A DNA stretch of 27,437 nucleotides from contig JAEZED010000057.1 of NCBI GenBank assembly GCA_023417885.1, positions 1 through 27,437 on the forward strand, written 5' to 3'. Origin of the DNA: Planctomycetota bacterium (GTDB taxonomy: Bacteria > Planctomycetota > Phycisphaerae > Tepidisphaerales > Tepidisphaeraceae). Position numbers and translations under genes: made by a program. This document shows positions 14,970-21,634 of the stretch, piece by piece. The first letter of the stretch is position 1, and every line of letters starts with the position of its first letter. Under the pieces are notes generated by a model, which saw nothing but the letters and a program-made list of their open reading frames with translations, had not been told where the DNA came from and did no database searches.

Positions 14970-15298
14970 CGGCCCGATTTCCCGGGCTTCTTCCCCGTCT
15001 TCTTCGCCGCCGACTTCCCTGCCGTCTTCCCAGACGCCGCCTCCGCGGGCGCGCCGGCGGCATGCAGGTCGACGAGGTCATCCAGGCCGCACCCCAGGAC
15101 GACCGCCACCGACGCGATCGTGCCGAGGCGCGGATCCTGGTATCGCCCGCGCTCGACGTCGTTCCATCGGGTCATCGCGCGCTTCCGCCCGGCCACGCTC
15201 ATGTCGCCGGCGTTCCAGCCGGCGCGGATGCCCGCCTCCTCGTGGGTCATCATCATCTGCTCGCGCCGGCGACGGATCTCTTCGAAGCGGATTCGCAT
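14966..15298 (-). CDS. XRE-type HTH regulator with a lysine-rich tail
   Basis: This is a 110-residue protein starting MRIRFEEIRRRREQ. Residues about 1-75 follow an XRE/Cro-like pattern: a first helix, THEEAGIRAGWN, an inserted basic segment, then RWNDVERGRYQDPRLGTIASVAVVLGCGLDDLV, which matches the W-x-x-x-E-x-G-x-x-x-P-x-x-x-T-x-x-x-x-A-x-x-L pattern. Residues about 84-110 are a Lys/Ala/Gly tail (KSAAKKTGKKPGKSGR) resembling histone H1-type C-termini. A GGAGAG SD lies six bases upstream of this ATG, which decides the start over the longer frame. It is the last gene of the leftward amidoligase operon (43-bp gap to the glutamine amidotransferase), so it may regulate that operon through the palindromes at 17653-17674. 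Confidence 0.6.
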   Translation of the reverse strand: MRIRFEEIRRRREQMMMTHEEAGIRAGWNAGDMSVAGRKRAMTRWNDVERGRYQDPRLGTIASVAVVLGCGLDDLVDLHAAGAPAEAASGKTAGKSAAKKTGKKPGKSGR

Positions 15299-15341
15299 GG
15301 TGTCTCTCCGGAAAGGTGAAGGGGAGGGAAGAGGGGCGGGC

Positions 15342-16127
15342 TTATCCGCCCCGGTAGCTTCCGCGGCCGGCGCTGAAGCTCCAGCTGACGGCGGGGGGCT
15401 CCAGCTCCAGCACGTTGCTCCGGATCGTCCCGTCGGGGCCCGCTCGAAAGCACCACGCGCGGTTGTCCGGCAGCGACCGGGCCGAACCGGGCAGCCCCTG
15501 CGCCAGCGTCGCAAGGTACATCCCCTCGGGCGACGGGCTCCAGTGCAGCGGGTTGCCGCGCCGCACCGCGACGAGCGCCGCCGGCCGACTCCAGAGCGCC
15601 ATTGTCGCCAGCGCTCCCTCGCACAGCTCCGCCGCGCGGGCCATGCGCCACAGGCGGCCGCGGCGGGCCGGGCCGTCCACTTCATCGACGCGCTCGGCGA
15701 GCAGGCCCAGGACTTCGGTGTCGCACTCGCTGACGGGCGTCAGCTCGTGCCGGCGCGTCAGCTGGGCATGGTTGCGGATCACCCCGTTGTGCACCAGCCA
15801 GCCCCCATCGACGGGGTGCGGATGGTTGTTGAGGTTGTCCTCCGGATCGCCATGGGTGGCGTAGCGCAGGTGGCCGACCAGCAGCCGCGCGTCCTCGACC
15901 ATGCGCAGAACCGGGAGATGGTCGGTCATGAGCCCCGCCTGCTTGAACATGCGGAGCCGGCCGCGGCCGTCGATCCACGCGAGGCCGAAGGCGTGCGGGC
16001 CGCGCTGGACGTTGGCCTCGATGATGCGGGCCAGCGCCGCCGGGTCGAAGCGGGCCGTGGTGGGCTTGGCGGGGGACTTGGGGTTGCTGGAATCTCGACG
16101 GGCGATGAATCCGAAGATGGCACACAT
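15342..16127 (-). CDS. Stand-alone class II glutamine amidotransferase (Ntn hydrolase)
   Basis: This is a 261-residue protein starting MCAIFGFIARR. Removal of Met would expose Cys2 as the N-terminal nucleophile. Further family motifs are GHLRYATHG (85-93), NNHPHP (100-105), LVHNGVI (111-117) and SECDTEVL (133-140), matching the glutaminase domain of GlmS/PurF-type enzymes, which hydrolyse glutamine to glutamate and ammonia. No synthase or sugar-isomerase domain follows, so it must pass ammonia to a partner or act as an amidohydrolase or peptidase. The start is set by the MCxIFG signature and an AAAGGAAA SD about nine bases upstream; the longer frame is a shadow. It is third in the operon with the amidoligase and metallopeptidase. 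Amidoligase_2 family genes are known to neighbour glutamine amidotransferase-like genes, which supports a shared pathway. Confidence 0.8.
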   Translation of the reverse strand: MCAIFGFIARRDSSNPKSPAKPTTARFDPAALARIIEANVQRGPHAFGLAWIDGRGRLRMFKQAGLMTDHLPVLRMVEDARLLVGHLRYATHGDPEDNLNNHPHPVDGGWLVHNGVIRNHAQLTRRHELTPVSECDTEVLGLLAERVDEVDGPARRGRLWRMARAAELCEGALATMALWSRPAALVAVRRGNPLHWSPSPEGMYLATLAQGLPGSARSLPDNRAWCFRAGPDGTIRSNVLELEPPAVSWSFSAGRGSYRGG

Positions 16128-16179
16128 GGCGGGGTTTCCTTTCCGGGAATCGTGAGCAGGGGAACGGGGGAGGCAGCGC

Positions 16180-16620
16180 TTAAATGGGCCGACGCAGGCA
16201 GTGGCCCTCCGGAACGCAGCGGGCGAAGCTGCGGGGGAAGCAGCGCTTGAACAGGTTGATGCTCCAGCGGCAGGCGAAGCGCTCGGTCGTGCGACCGCGG
16301 CGGCAGTGCTGGAGGTGGTGCGCGAACTCATGCAGGAACGTCACCACGGAGAGCCGCGGCGAGAGGTTGATCCGGCATTCGGCCGGCACGTAGCAGTCGG
16401 GCAGGCCCGGATTGCACGTGACGTGCGGCACGTGAATCCCGTAGGCGGCGGCGAGCTCGCGCCCGCAGGCGTACAGCTTGGCCCGGCGCATTTCCGCGTC
16501 GCCTTGCCAGGGCTTGCTTCGGGCCAGGCGGCGCACCGCGCGAAAGGCCGCGGGGTTGAAGCGCATCGAGTCGTCGATGCACTCGGCGACGGTGGCGGGA
16601 TAGGTGCGGGCGTTGGGCAT
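16180..16620 (-). CDS. HExxH zinc metallopeptidase-like protein (SprT-like)
   Basis: This is a 146-residue protein starting MPNARTYPATVAEC. The zinc-binding helix is VVTFLHEFAHHLQ (HEFAH, about 95-107). A downstream ERFACRWSINLF helix could provide the third ligand (Glu) in a gluzincin-like arrangement. Several Cys residues (in AYGIHVPHVTCNPGLPDCYVPAEC, split) may form a second site. SprT-like and related minimal metallopeptidases cleave protein substrates; a minimal domain inside a modification operon may process or remove a peptide tag. A GGAG SD eight bases upstream fixes this ATG. It lies 77 bp after the amidoligase and 52 bp before the amidotransferase, all leftward. No signal peptide, so cytoplasmic. 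The exact peptidase family is uncertain. Confidence 0.65.
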   Translation of the reverse strand: MPNARTYPATVAECIDDSMRFNPAAFRAVRRLARSKPWQGDAEMRRAKLYACGRELAAAYGIHVPHVTCNPGLPDCYVPAECRINLSPRLSVVTFLHEFAHHLQHCRRGRTTERFACRWSINLFKRCFPRSFARCVPEGHCLRRPI

Positions 16621-16697
16621 GATCGGGTCTCCGTGTAGAGGGTGGGGGTGAAGCGAACGGGGCGGAGGCTCGGGGCCGAGCCCCCGCCCCGGCCGCC

Positions 16698-17564
16698 TCA
16701 CGGCTGCCGGTCGTATTGCTTCGCGAGGCGTCGGAGGGTGCGCTTCGAAGTCTCAAGCGACGGCAGGTCCGGAGCGGCAAGCTCGCCGTGCACGTGAGAC
16801 TGGCGACCCTTCACCCAGCCAAGCTGATAGAACAAGCGGGTGAGAGCCGTCTGGCCCTCGCCACCCTTGCGGAAGATCGGGCTGGTTTCCGTGACGGGCT
16901 TGGCAGTCCAGTTGGTGACGCGCTTTGCCTTGGCGGCACGCTCGACCATCCCGACGACCATCCGAACGTGGGCGATCACCTTGGCGACGTTCAGCGTCCC
17001 CGCGAAGGCCCGAAACTCCACCGTCGGGCGGCTGCCGTTAATCAGGTTGGTGAGATTCAGTTGGTGGTAGCGCGTCCGGGCACGCTGCGCCATCGACACG
17101 GTGTCATTGAACGCGATCCCCTGATACTGGCTCGCGATGGGCATGCAGAAGCTGCCCCGCTCGCGCGACTTCGTGCCCGTGCTGGCGTAGATGGCCTTTT
17201 CGAAGTTGGCGGCCATCGTCGTCACCTTGCGGACGAGCGACAGGTCGCTGCCGACCCCGACGTGCACGTGCAACCCGCACTTGCGGTTGACGCTCGCGCC
17301 ATTGTTCCGGAGCCAGTCCAGCACGACCTTGATCTGGCGGAGGCCCTCGACGCCCTTGAGCACGGGCGAGACGATTTCCACCCCGACCTTCGCACGGCTG
17401 CGGGTGTGGACCGAACCGTCGCGCTGCGCCGTCCACCCCTGCGGCAGCTCGGGCACCTGAATCCCGTGGTGGTAGCCACCGACCGCGATCCGCCCCTCCG
17501 ACACCAGTTGGCGGGGGACAAAGCACTCGATCTCGACTCCGAAGGTGATCTCTGACGCGTTCAC
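16698..17564 (-). CDS. Amidoligase (Amidoligase_2 family, COOH-NH2 ligase of the glutamine-synthetase-like fold)
   Basis: This is a 288-residue protein. Motifs in order are FGVEIE at 8-13 (metal/ATP-binding Glu residues), QRDGSV (47-52), VGVEIVSPVL (60-69), CGLHVHVGVG (96-105) and TVEFRAFAGTLN (181-192). This set is characteristic of the Amidoligase_2 family, predicted from the glutamine-synthetase/gamma-glutamylcysteine-synthetase fold to form amide bonds between a carboxylate and an amine using ATP. The GTG at 17564 is preferred because an AGGAA lies seven bases upstream; an ATG at 17630 exists but falls around the predicted transcription start. It leads the leftward operon. Family members are known beside glutamine amidotransferase-like genes. 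The substrate is unknown: free metabolite, peptide or protein side chain. Confidence 0.8.
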   Translation of the reverse strand: MNASEITFGVEIECFVPRQLVSEGRIAVGGYHHGIQVPELPQGWTAQRDGSVHTRSRAKVGVEIVSPVLKGVEGLRQIKVVLDWLRNNGASVNRKCGLHVHVGVGSDLSLVRKVTTMAANFEKAIYASTGTKSRERGSFCMPIASQYQGIAFNDTVSMAQRARTRYHQLNLTNLINGSRPTVEFRAFAGTLNVAKVIAHVRMVVGMVERAAKAKRVTNWTAKPVTETSPIFRKGGEGQTALTRLFYQLGWVKGRQSHVHGELAAPDLPSLETSKRTLRRLAKQYDRQP

Positions 17565-17613
17565 TGGAAGGTTCCTTTCGACTGGGGTTCGTTGACTGCC
17601 TCTGACTGACAGA

Positions 17614-17642
17614 AATATAAGGGCTGCCACTTACCAAAGCAA
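17614..17642 (-). promoter_or_regulatory. Sigma70-like promoter of the amidoligase operon
   Basis: On the minus strand TTGCTT (17637-17642) and TATATT (17614-17619) are separated by exactly 17 bases. The predicted transcription start is near 17607, giving a leader of about 43 bases to the GTG start with its AGGAA. This is the most AT-rich short stretch in the region. Confidence 0.65.
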
Positions 17643-17652
17643 GGGAAAATCA

Positions 17653-17674
17653 CCGGAAATCCGGAAATATTCCG
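17653..17674. promoter_or_regulatory. Overlapping palindromes, candidate operator
   Basis: Two inverted repeats overlap: CCGGA-AA-TCCGG (17653-17664) and CGGAA-ATA-TTCCG (17662-17674). They share the half-site core GGAAAT, repeated nine bases apart centre to centre. They lie 10-30 bases upstream of the -35 of the amidoligase promoter and 18 bases before the terminase start, where a regulator could control both directions. The XRE protein of the operon is the natural candidate binder. Confidence 0.45.
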
Positions 17675-17691
17675 CCGCGTGACGCCCCGTC

Positions 17692-19845
17692 GTGCCCGTC
17701 CCGCAAATGGTCGCAACCGCCCTCGACAATCCCCTGGCCAGTCCCTCCGCCAGCCCCTCTCCCAGCCCCCTGGCCGTCCCCTGGAGCCCAGCCGAGCGCG
17801 CCGCCTGGCGTCCGCCTGAGCGCCTCAAGCCGTCGGCCTGGGCGGAGCGGAACAGGCGGCTGGCGCCCATTCGCTCGAGCCGCCCCGGCCCGTGGAAGAA
17901 CCGCCGCCAGCCCATCATGGCGCCGCTGCTGGACCTGGCGGTCCGTCGCGCCGTGCGCGAGATCTGGGAGCAGAAGCCCGCGCAGGCCGGCGGCAGCGAG
18001 AAGTGGCGCAACTTCCTCGCTTACCTCGCGCACCAGCGGCCGGCCGGCGTGCTCTGGGTCATGCCGAACAAGGAGGACGGGGAGAAGCAGATCAAGAAGT
18101 ACCTGCGCCCCCTCTTCGACGGCACCGACGTACCGGCGCTGCTGGAGCTCCGCAGCGACCGCAAGAGCGACAACACGCTCAAGAACATCCGCCTGATCAA
18201 CGGCTTCGACCTGCAGCTGGCGTGGGGCGGCTCGCCGGCGAGCCTCTCGGCCGAGCCGCGGAAGATCGTCTTCCTCGACGAGGTGGACAAGTTCCTGGCG
18301 TTCACCGGCGTCGAGGCCAACGCCGTCGATCTGGCGCGCCAGCGGCTTCACACGTTCGGCCGTTCGAGCCTGCTGGTCGCCGTCAGCACGCCGACGACTC
18401 CGGACGGAGCGATCACGCGCGGGCGCGAGGCGTGCCCGATCCAGCTCCGCTACTACGTCGCCTGCCCGCACTGCGCGCACGAGCACACGCTCGACTGGGA
18501 TAACCTGGTCTTCGAGAAGTTCCGGGAGCACAAGGAAGCGGACGGCCGACCGGCATCACCGGGCCTGCGCGCCGCGCTCATCCGCGCGAAGGGGGCGGCG
18601 TGGATGAAGTGCCCGAACCCGGAGTGCGGCCGGAAGATTGACGAGAAGCACAAGGAGGCGATGCTCCTGGCCGGGTACTGGGGCACGCCGGAGTGCGCCA
18701 TCGGGCAGGCCGGGTGGCGGCTCTACTACGACGGGCGCGAGGAGGGGGAGAAGCCGCTGGGAGACGCCATCGGCGTCCAGTACTCCCGGCTCTACGACAT
18801 GATGTGCAGCTGGGCGGAGGTCGCCGCGGCCTTCGTCGCCGCCGAGGGGGATCTCTCCAAGCTGATCGACTTCTACAACGGCTGGCTCGGCGAGCCGTTC
18901 AAGGACCTCCAGCAGCGCGTCGAGCTCTCGGTCATCGAGCGCAAGTGCCTGCCGAACCCGGAGACGGGATTCCGGCCGCACCCGGCGCGCCTGCTGCCGG
19001 CATGGGTCGGACGACTGGTCATGTCGATCGACACCCAGAAGGATCACTTCTACTGGCTCGTGCGCGGCTGGGGCGCGGGGCGGCGCTCGATCCGGGTGGA
19101 TCACGGCATCGCCCACAGCTTCGACGCGCTCGAGGCGATCTCGGACGGCACGCGCTACCGGTACGTCGACGATGCGATGCCGGCGCGCGGGGTCTACTGC
19201 TGCGGAATCGACACCGGCGGCGGCATGGACGGGAAGGATCCGGCCGACGCCTCGCGCACCGAGCAGGTAATCGCCTGGTGCAATCGCGACCCGCTCCGCC
19301 GGCTGGCGCTCAAGGGCTCGAGCAAGCCGCTCCTGGACGTCATCAAGCCGCCGAAGAAGCAGCAGTACACGCCGCCCGGCGGCCGGCGCCCCAGCACCGT
19401 CTACTTCCTGCACTTCATCGACGCGCTGCGTTCGCGCGACCTGCTGGCGGGGATGATCACCGCCACCTTCCCGGTCGTGGATCCGGAGACGGGCGAGCAG
19501 ATCGGGGAGCAGGATCTCTGGTGCCTCAACGACATCAACGACCCGGTCTACAACCGGCAGATGACCAACGTCCAGCGCGTCCGCCAGCGCAAGGCGGGCA
19601 AGATCACCGAGCGCTGGGTGGAGAAGACCGTCGGCGCCCGCTCCGACTACCACGACGTCGAGAGCTACAACCTGGCGATGGCGTACGGGCCGGCGGCGTG
19701 CCTGAACCTGCCGACCGAGGCGGAGATGCTCGCCGACGCCAAGCGGGCAATGGCGCGTCAGCAGCTCCGCGATCAGCGCGGCGGCCAGCGGCGCGGGATC
19801 CGCACGCCCGATGGCCGCGAATACCTGGCGAACCACCGGGAGTAG
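17692..19845 (+). CDS. Terminase large subunit, lambda gpA family
   Basis: This is a 717-residue ATPase-nuclease that packages DNA into procapsids. After a Pro/Ser-rich leader (about 15-35), the conserved gpA N-terminus appears as PSAWAERNRRLAPI...PGPWKN. The adenine/Walker A region is EQKPAQAGGSEKW (93-105): the classical GKT is absent, but Lys95 matches the displaced lysine of lambda gpA (K-S-A-R-V-G-Y-S-K). Walker B is IVFLDEVDKF (D196-E197), and a coupling-type segment is VSTPTTPDGAI. Two Cys pairs (CPHC, CPNPEC) form the usual zinc-binding insert. The nuclease begins at MSIDTQKDHFYW (Asp447), with later acidic residues in CCGIDTGGGMDG and in the DYHDVESYNLA region. Start GTG 17692; ATG 17707 is an alternative. 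No SD is visible. The small subunit candidate is far upstream. Confidence 0.9.
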   Translation: MPVPQMVATALDNPLASPSASPSPSPLAVPWSPAERAAWRPPERLKPSAWAERNRRLAPIRSSRPGPWKNRRQPIMAPLLDLAVRRAVREIWEQKPAQAGGSEKWRNFLAYLAHQRPAGVLWVMPNKEDGEKQIKKYLRPLFDGTDVPALLELRSDRKSDNTLKNIRLINGFDLQLAWGGSPASLSAEPRKIVFLDEVDKFLAFTGVEANAVDLARQRLHTFGRSSLLVAVSTPTTPDGAITRGREACPIQLRYYVACPHCAHEHTLDWDNLVFEKFREHKEADGRPASPGLRAALIRAKGAAWMKCPNPECGRKIDEKHKEAMLLAGYWGTPECAIGQAGWRLYYDGREEGEKPLGDAIGVQYSRLYDMMCSWAEVAAAFVAAEGDLSKLIDFYNGWLGEPFKDLQQRVELSVIERKCLPNPETGFRPHPARLLPAWVGRLVMSIDTQKDHFYWLVRGWGAGRRSIRVDHGIAHSFDALEAISDGTRYRYVDDAMPARGVYCCGIDTGGGMDGKDPADASRTEQVIAWCNRDPLRRLALKGSSKPLLDVIKPPKKQQYTPPGGRRPSTVYFLHFIDALRSRDLLAGMITATFPVVDPETGEQIGEQDLWCLNDINDPVYNRQMTNVQRVRQRKAGKITERWVEKTVGARSDYHDVESYNLAMAYGPAACLNLPTEAEMLADAKRAMARQQLRDQRGGQRRGIRTPDGREYLANHRE

Positions 19846-19951
19846 GCAAAACTGTCTCGAAAGCCTCTGAGAAGTGCGACGAGCCGTCGCACCCGATAGA
19901 TTGGGGTTTGGCGTGGTCTTATTGGATTCGTCAACACCTATTGGAGGCACC

Positions 19952-20200
19952 GTGGCAAAGAAGAGCGGCAAGAAGGCGGGTAAGAAAGCCGTCAAGAAAA
20001 GCGGAAAAAGGGCTTCACCCAGGAAGGCGAGTAAAAAGGCCGCAAAGGGCAAACGCAAGTCCACACGCCCCTCGTCAGCATCCAAGCGCGGCACCGCCAA
20101 GAGAACCGGTGCCCGTAAGACGGCGAAGGCGGCCAAGCGGGGAGGGAGGAAGGGCACCAACAGCACAGGTCCGCGGCGCGACGCCAGGGGCCGCGGGTAG
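19952..20200 (+). CDS. Histone H1-like lysine-rich protein
   Basis: This is an 82-residue protein made almost entirely of Lys, Arg, Ala, Gly and Ser, with repeats such as KKSGKKAGKKAVKKSGK and KASKKAAKGKRK. It has no hydrophobic core, so it is predicted to be disordered and to bind DNA by charge, like the H1-type tails of bacterial Hc1/HupB-like nucleoid proteins. The GTG start is decided by a GGAGG five bases upstream; the frame upstream of it is unlike the rest. It begins 106 bp after the terminase gene and is followed 16 bp later by a membrane-protein gene. In a phage it might condense DNA for packaging or act on the host nucleoid. Its lower GC than the terminase gene partly reflects the AAG codons. 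Confidence 0.65.
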   Translation: MAKKSGKKAGKKAVKKSGKRASPRKASKKAAKGKRKSTRPSSASKRGTAKRTGARKTAKAAKRGGRKGTNSTGPRRDARGRG

Positions 20201-20204
20201 GACG

Positions 20205-20210
20205 TAGAAT
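20205..20210 (+). promoter_or_regulatory. -10-like TAGAAT box close to the membrane-protein start
   Basis: TAGAAT ends six bases before the GTG at 20217 and there is no SD. It is the same hexamer and nearly the same spacing as the box at 14677-14682. Confidence 0.35.
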
Positions 20211-20216
20211 GAACCC

Positions 20217-20690
20217 GTGCCTGACTCGGAAGAAATCATCGACGTGCTAGACGAGTCCAGCGATATCGAGCGATCCCAGGAAGCTTATCGGGAACTGTCT
20301 GGGATAGCGAGCACCGTTGCACGGCAACTAGCGTTGGCGGCCATTGCTGTTATCTGGCTCTTTCATGTCTCACGCGAGGGGGCATTCGCGCTTGATGCGT
20401 CCTTCCAATGGCCGCTGGTTCTCGTACTGCTGTCTTTAGCTGCCGACCTCCTCCAGTACGTTGCCGGAGCTTTTATGCACGGCGCCTACGCGCGACTTCG
20501 AGAGCTCGGTCGGCCTCCCAAAATGAAAGACGGCACATCCCCTCCATGGCTTAACTGGCCGGCGGTCTCGTTATTTTGGCTGAAGATGGGGCTTCTGATC
20601 TTCGGGTACATTTTGCTCTTGCGCGTCATCCCGGTGTCGTTCGATCCTCCACCATCGTCGGCTCAACCCACCACCTTGACCGCGGAGTAA
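20217..20690 (+). CDS. Three-helix membrane protein
   Basis: This is a 157-residue protein. An acidic N-terminus (MPDSEEIIDVLDESSDIE) is followed by three hydrophobic segments: about 34-51 (ARQLALAAIAVIWLFHV), about 64-88 (FQWPLVLVLLSLAADLLQYV...) and about 116-138 (PAVSLFWLKMGLLIFGYILL). A short Pro/Thr tail ends the protein. A basic loop (YARLRELGRPPKMK) between helices two and three suggests that side is cytoplasmic. There is no signal peptide or catalytic motif and I do not recognise the family. The start is GTG with no SD but a TAGAAT box just upstream. Codon use is clearly less GC-rich than in the head genes, so with the histone-like gene it looks like inserted cargo between terminase and portal. 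A holin-like or superinfection-exclusion role is possible but unproven. Confidence 0.6.
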   Translation: MPDSEEIIDVLDESSDIERSQEAYRELSGIASTVARQLALAAIAVIWLFHVSREGAFALDASFQWPLVLVLLSLAADLLQYVAGAFMHGAYARLRELGRPPKMKDGTSPPWLNWPAVSLFWLKMGLLIFGYILLLRVIPVSFDPPPSSAQPTTLTAE

Positions 20691-20732
20691 ACCGAACCTT
20701 CTGGAGGCCGTGCGACTCTCCGGCTTCCGAAG

Positions 20733-20770
20733 AAAAGCGGGAGCCGCGGGTCCAACGACGCGGCTCCCGC
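20733..20770 (-). terminator. Intrinsic terminator for the leftward small gene
   Basis: A perfect 12-bp stem, GCGGGAGCCGCG at 20737-20748 with its complement at 20759-20770, has a ten-base loop. Read leftward, it is followed at once by TTTTCTTC, a good intrinsic terminator tail. It lies between two convergent genes. A second 7-bp hairpin, CCGGGTC/GACCCGG, is at 20775-20793. Confidence 0.7.
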
Positions 20771-20866
20771 CACGCCGGGTCACCGCGACCCGGAAGAGAT
20801 GACGGCAAACCCCAGTCCGGCAACGGGGTGGTGCACTGCTCAATGTGCAATTGGCACAAGTACGGG

Positions 20867-21121
20867 TCAACCCTCGAGGTCGATACCGACTTGGGAGGCC
20901 AGCTCGCACGCCGCAACGTAGAGCGGGTCGTCCCCCTCGCCCTCCGCGACGTTGACGACGTAGATCCGCGGCGGATCGTGCGAATCGTCCACCGCGTGCA
21001 GCTCGACGCTGCCGGGCTGGCCGAGCAACGACGGCCCCAGCTCGAAGACGCTGACCTGGTAGCCGAGCGCTCGAACCTGCGCGAGCAGCGCCGTGACGGC
21101 CGATTCGGACTCGCTTGGCAA
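20867..21121 (-). CDS. Small hypothetical protein
   Basis: This leftward protein of 84 residues has a TTG start preceded by GGAGG four bases upstream. The sequence looks like a small alpha/beta domain: a helix (SAVTALLAQVRALGYQV), then strands (SVFELG, VELHAVDD, PRIYVVNVAEG) and a final helix (DPLYVAACELASQVG). It has no cysteine pairs or membrane segments. I recognise no family, though short acidic proteins with this strand order are common in phage accessory regions. It is transcribed against the flanking head genes, ends before a strong leftward terminator, and its upstream side opens into a hairpin-rich gap. Confidence 0.5.
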   Translation of the reverse strand: MPSESESAVTALLAQVRALGYQVSVFELGPSLLGQPGSVELHAVDDSHDPPRIYVVNVAEGEGDDPLYVAACELASQVGIDLEG

Positions 21122-21634
21122 CGTGCCTCCATCAACAAGAAAGGCCGGATGGCCTTGCGGCCACCCGGCTTCATCGTTGTCCCGGGCTCGTCACCGGCCA
21201 GGCCGGGAGAGGGGCGTCCGCGACTTACACCGGCATCCTATGAAGCAGGATCGGCAATGCAACAGGAGAATCCCACTACCACCGACCCGGTGGATCGACG
21301 CGCCGCCGGCGTCGTGTGACGGCCGCGCAAAAGTACAGCCCCGGCTGGGGGCGACCGGGGCTGCGAAGGCCGAAGACTGGAGAAGGCAGGGGGGACCTTC
21401 TCGGGGGACGTCTCCGGCCAGAAACGAGGATCGTTGCGCGGCGAATCATCGGCCAATGGTTCGAAGGATGCAAGAGGGTTTGCGTCACATAACGCAGATT
21501 TGATCCAACCCCGACGAAACGGCCCTTGCGGCATCGGGAGGCGGGTTCGCCGTGACGCGGCGTCGTCACGCAGCGCCAGAAGAATGGATGGATGACGCAT
21601 CTCGCATTCGGCGGCGCACCCAGGAGCCACGTCA
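21122..21634. other. Gene-free, hairpin-rich 513-bp gap
   Basis: I find no credible gene here. It holds at least five inverted repeats: GCCGGATGGCC with an 11-base partner carrying one mismatch (21144-21169), CAGCCCCGG/CCGGGGCTG (21336-21363), GAGAAGG/CCTTCTC (21380-21402), TGCGT/ACGCA (21481-21496) and CGTGACG/CGTCACG (21551-21570). The 21336-21363 hairpin, read leftward, is followed by TACTTTTG and could terminate. A regulatory region, a structured RNA or a remnant are all possible. Confidence 0.45.

Noticed and set aside
17742..17795. Repeated CCCCTGGCC-type segments at the start of the terminase gene, considered as a direct-repeat regulatory element
   Set aside because: They fall within coding sequence and translate into a Pro/Ser/Ala linker before the conserved gpA N-terminus; simple low-complexity coding explains them.
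17968..18006. Missing GKT in the terminase Walker A considered as an inactivating change
   Set aside because: Lambda gpA also lacks a classical GKT and uses a displaced lysine, which is present here (Lys95).
18556..20207. Long frames on both strands (536 codons minus, 504 codons plus) over the terminase gene
   Set aside because: The terminase frame carries the gpA motifs; the other frames are out-of-phase translations of the same GC-rich codons.
21257..21319. A 20-codon frame beginning MQQENPTTT with AGGA upstream
   Set aside because: Too short and without any supporting context; the SD-like match is expected by chance in this composition.
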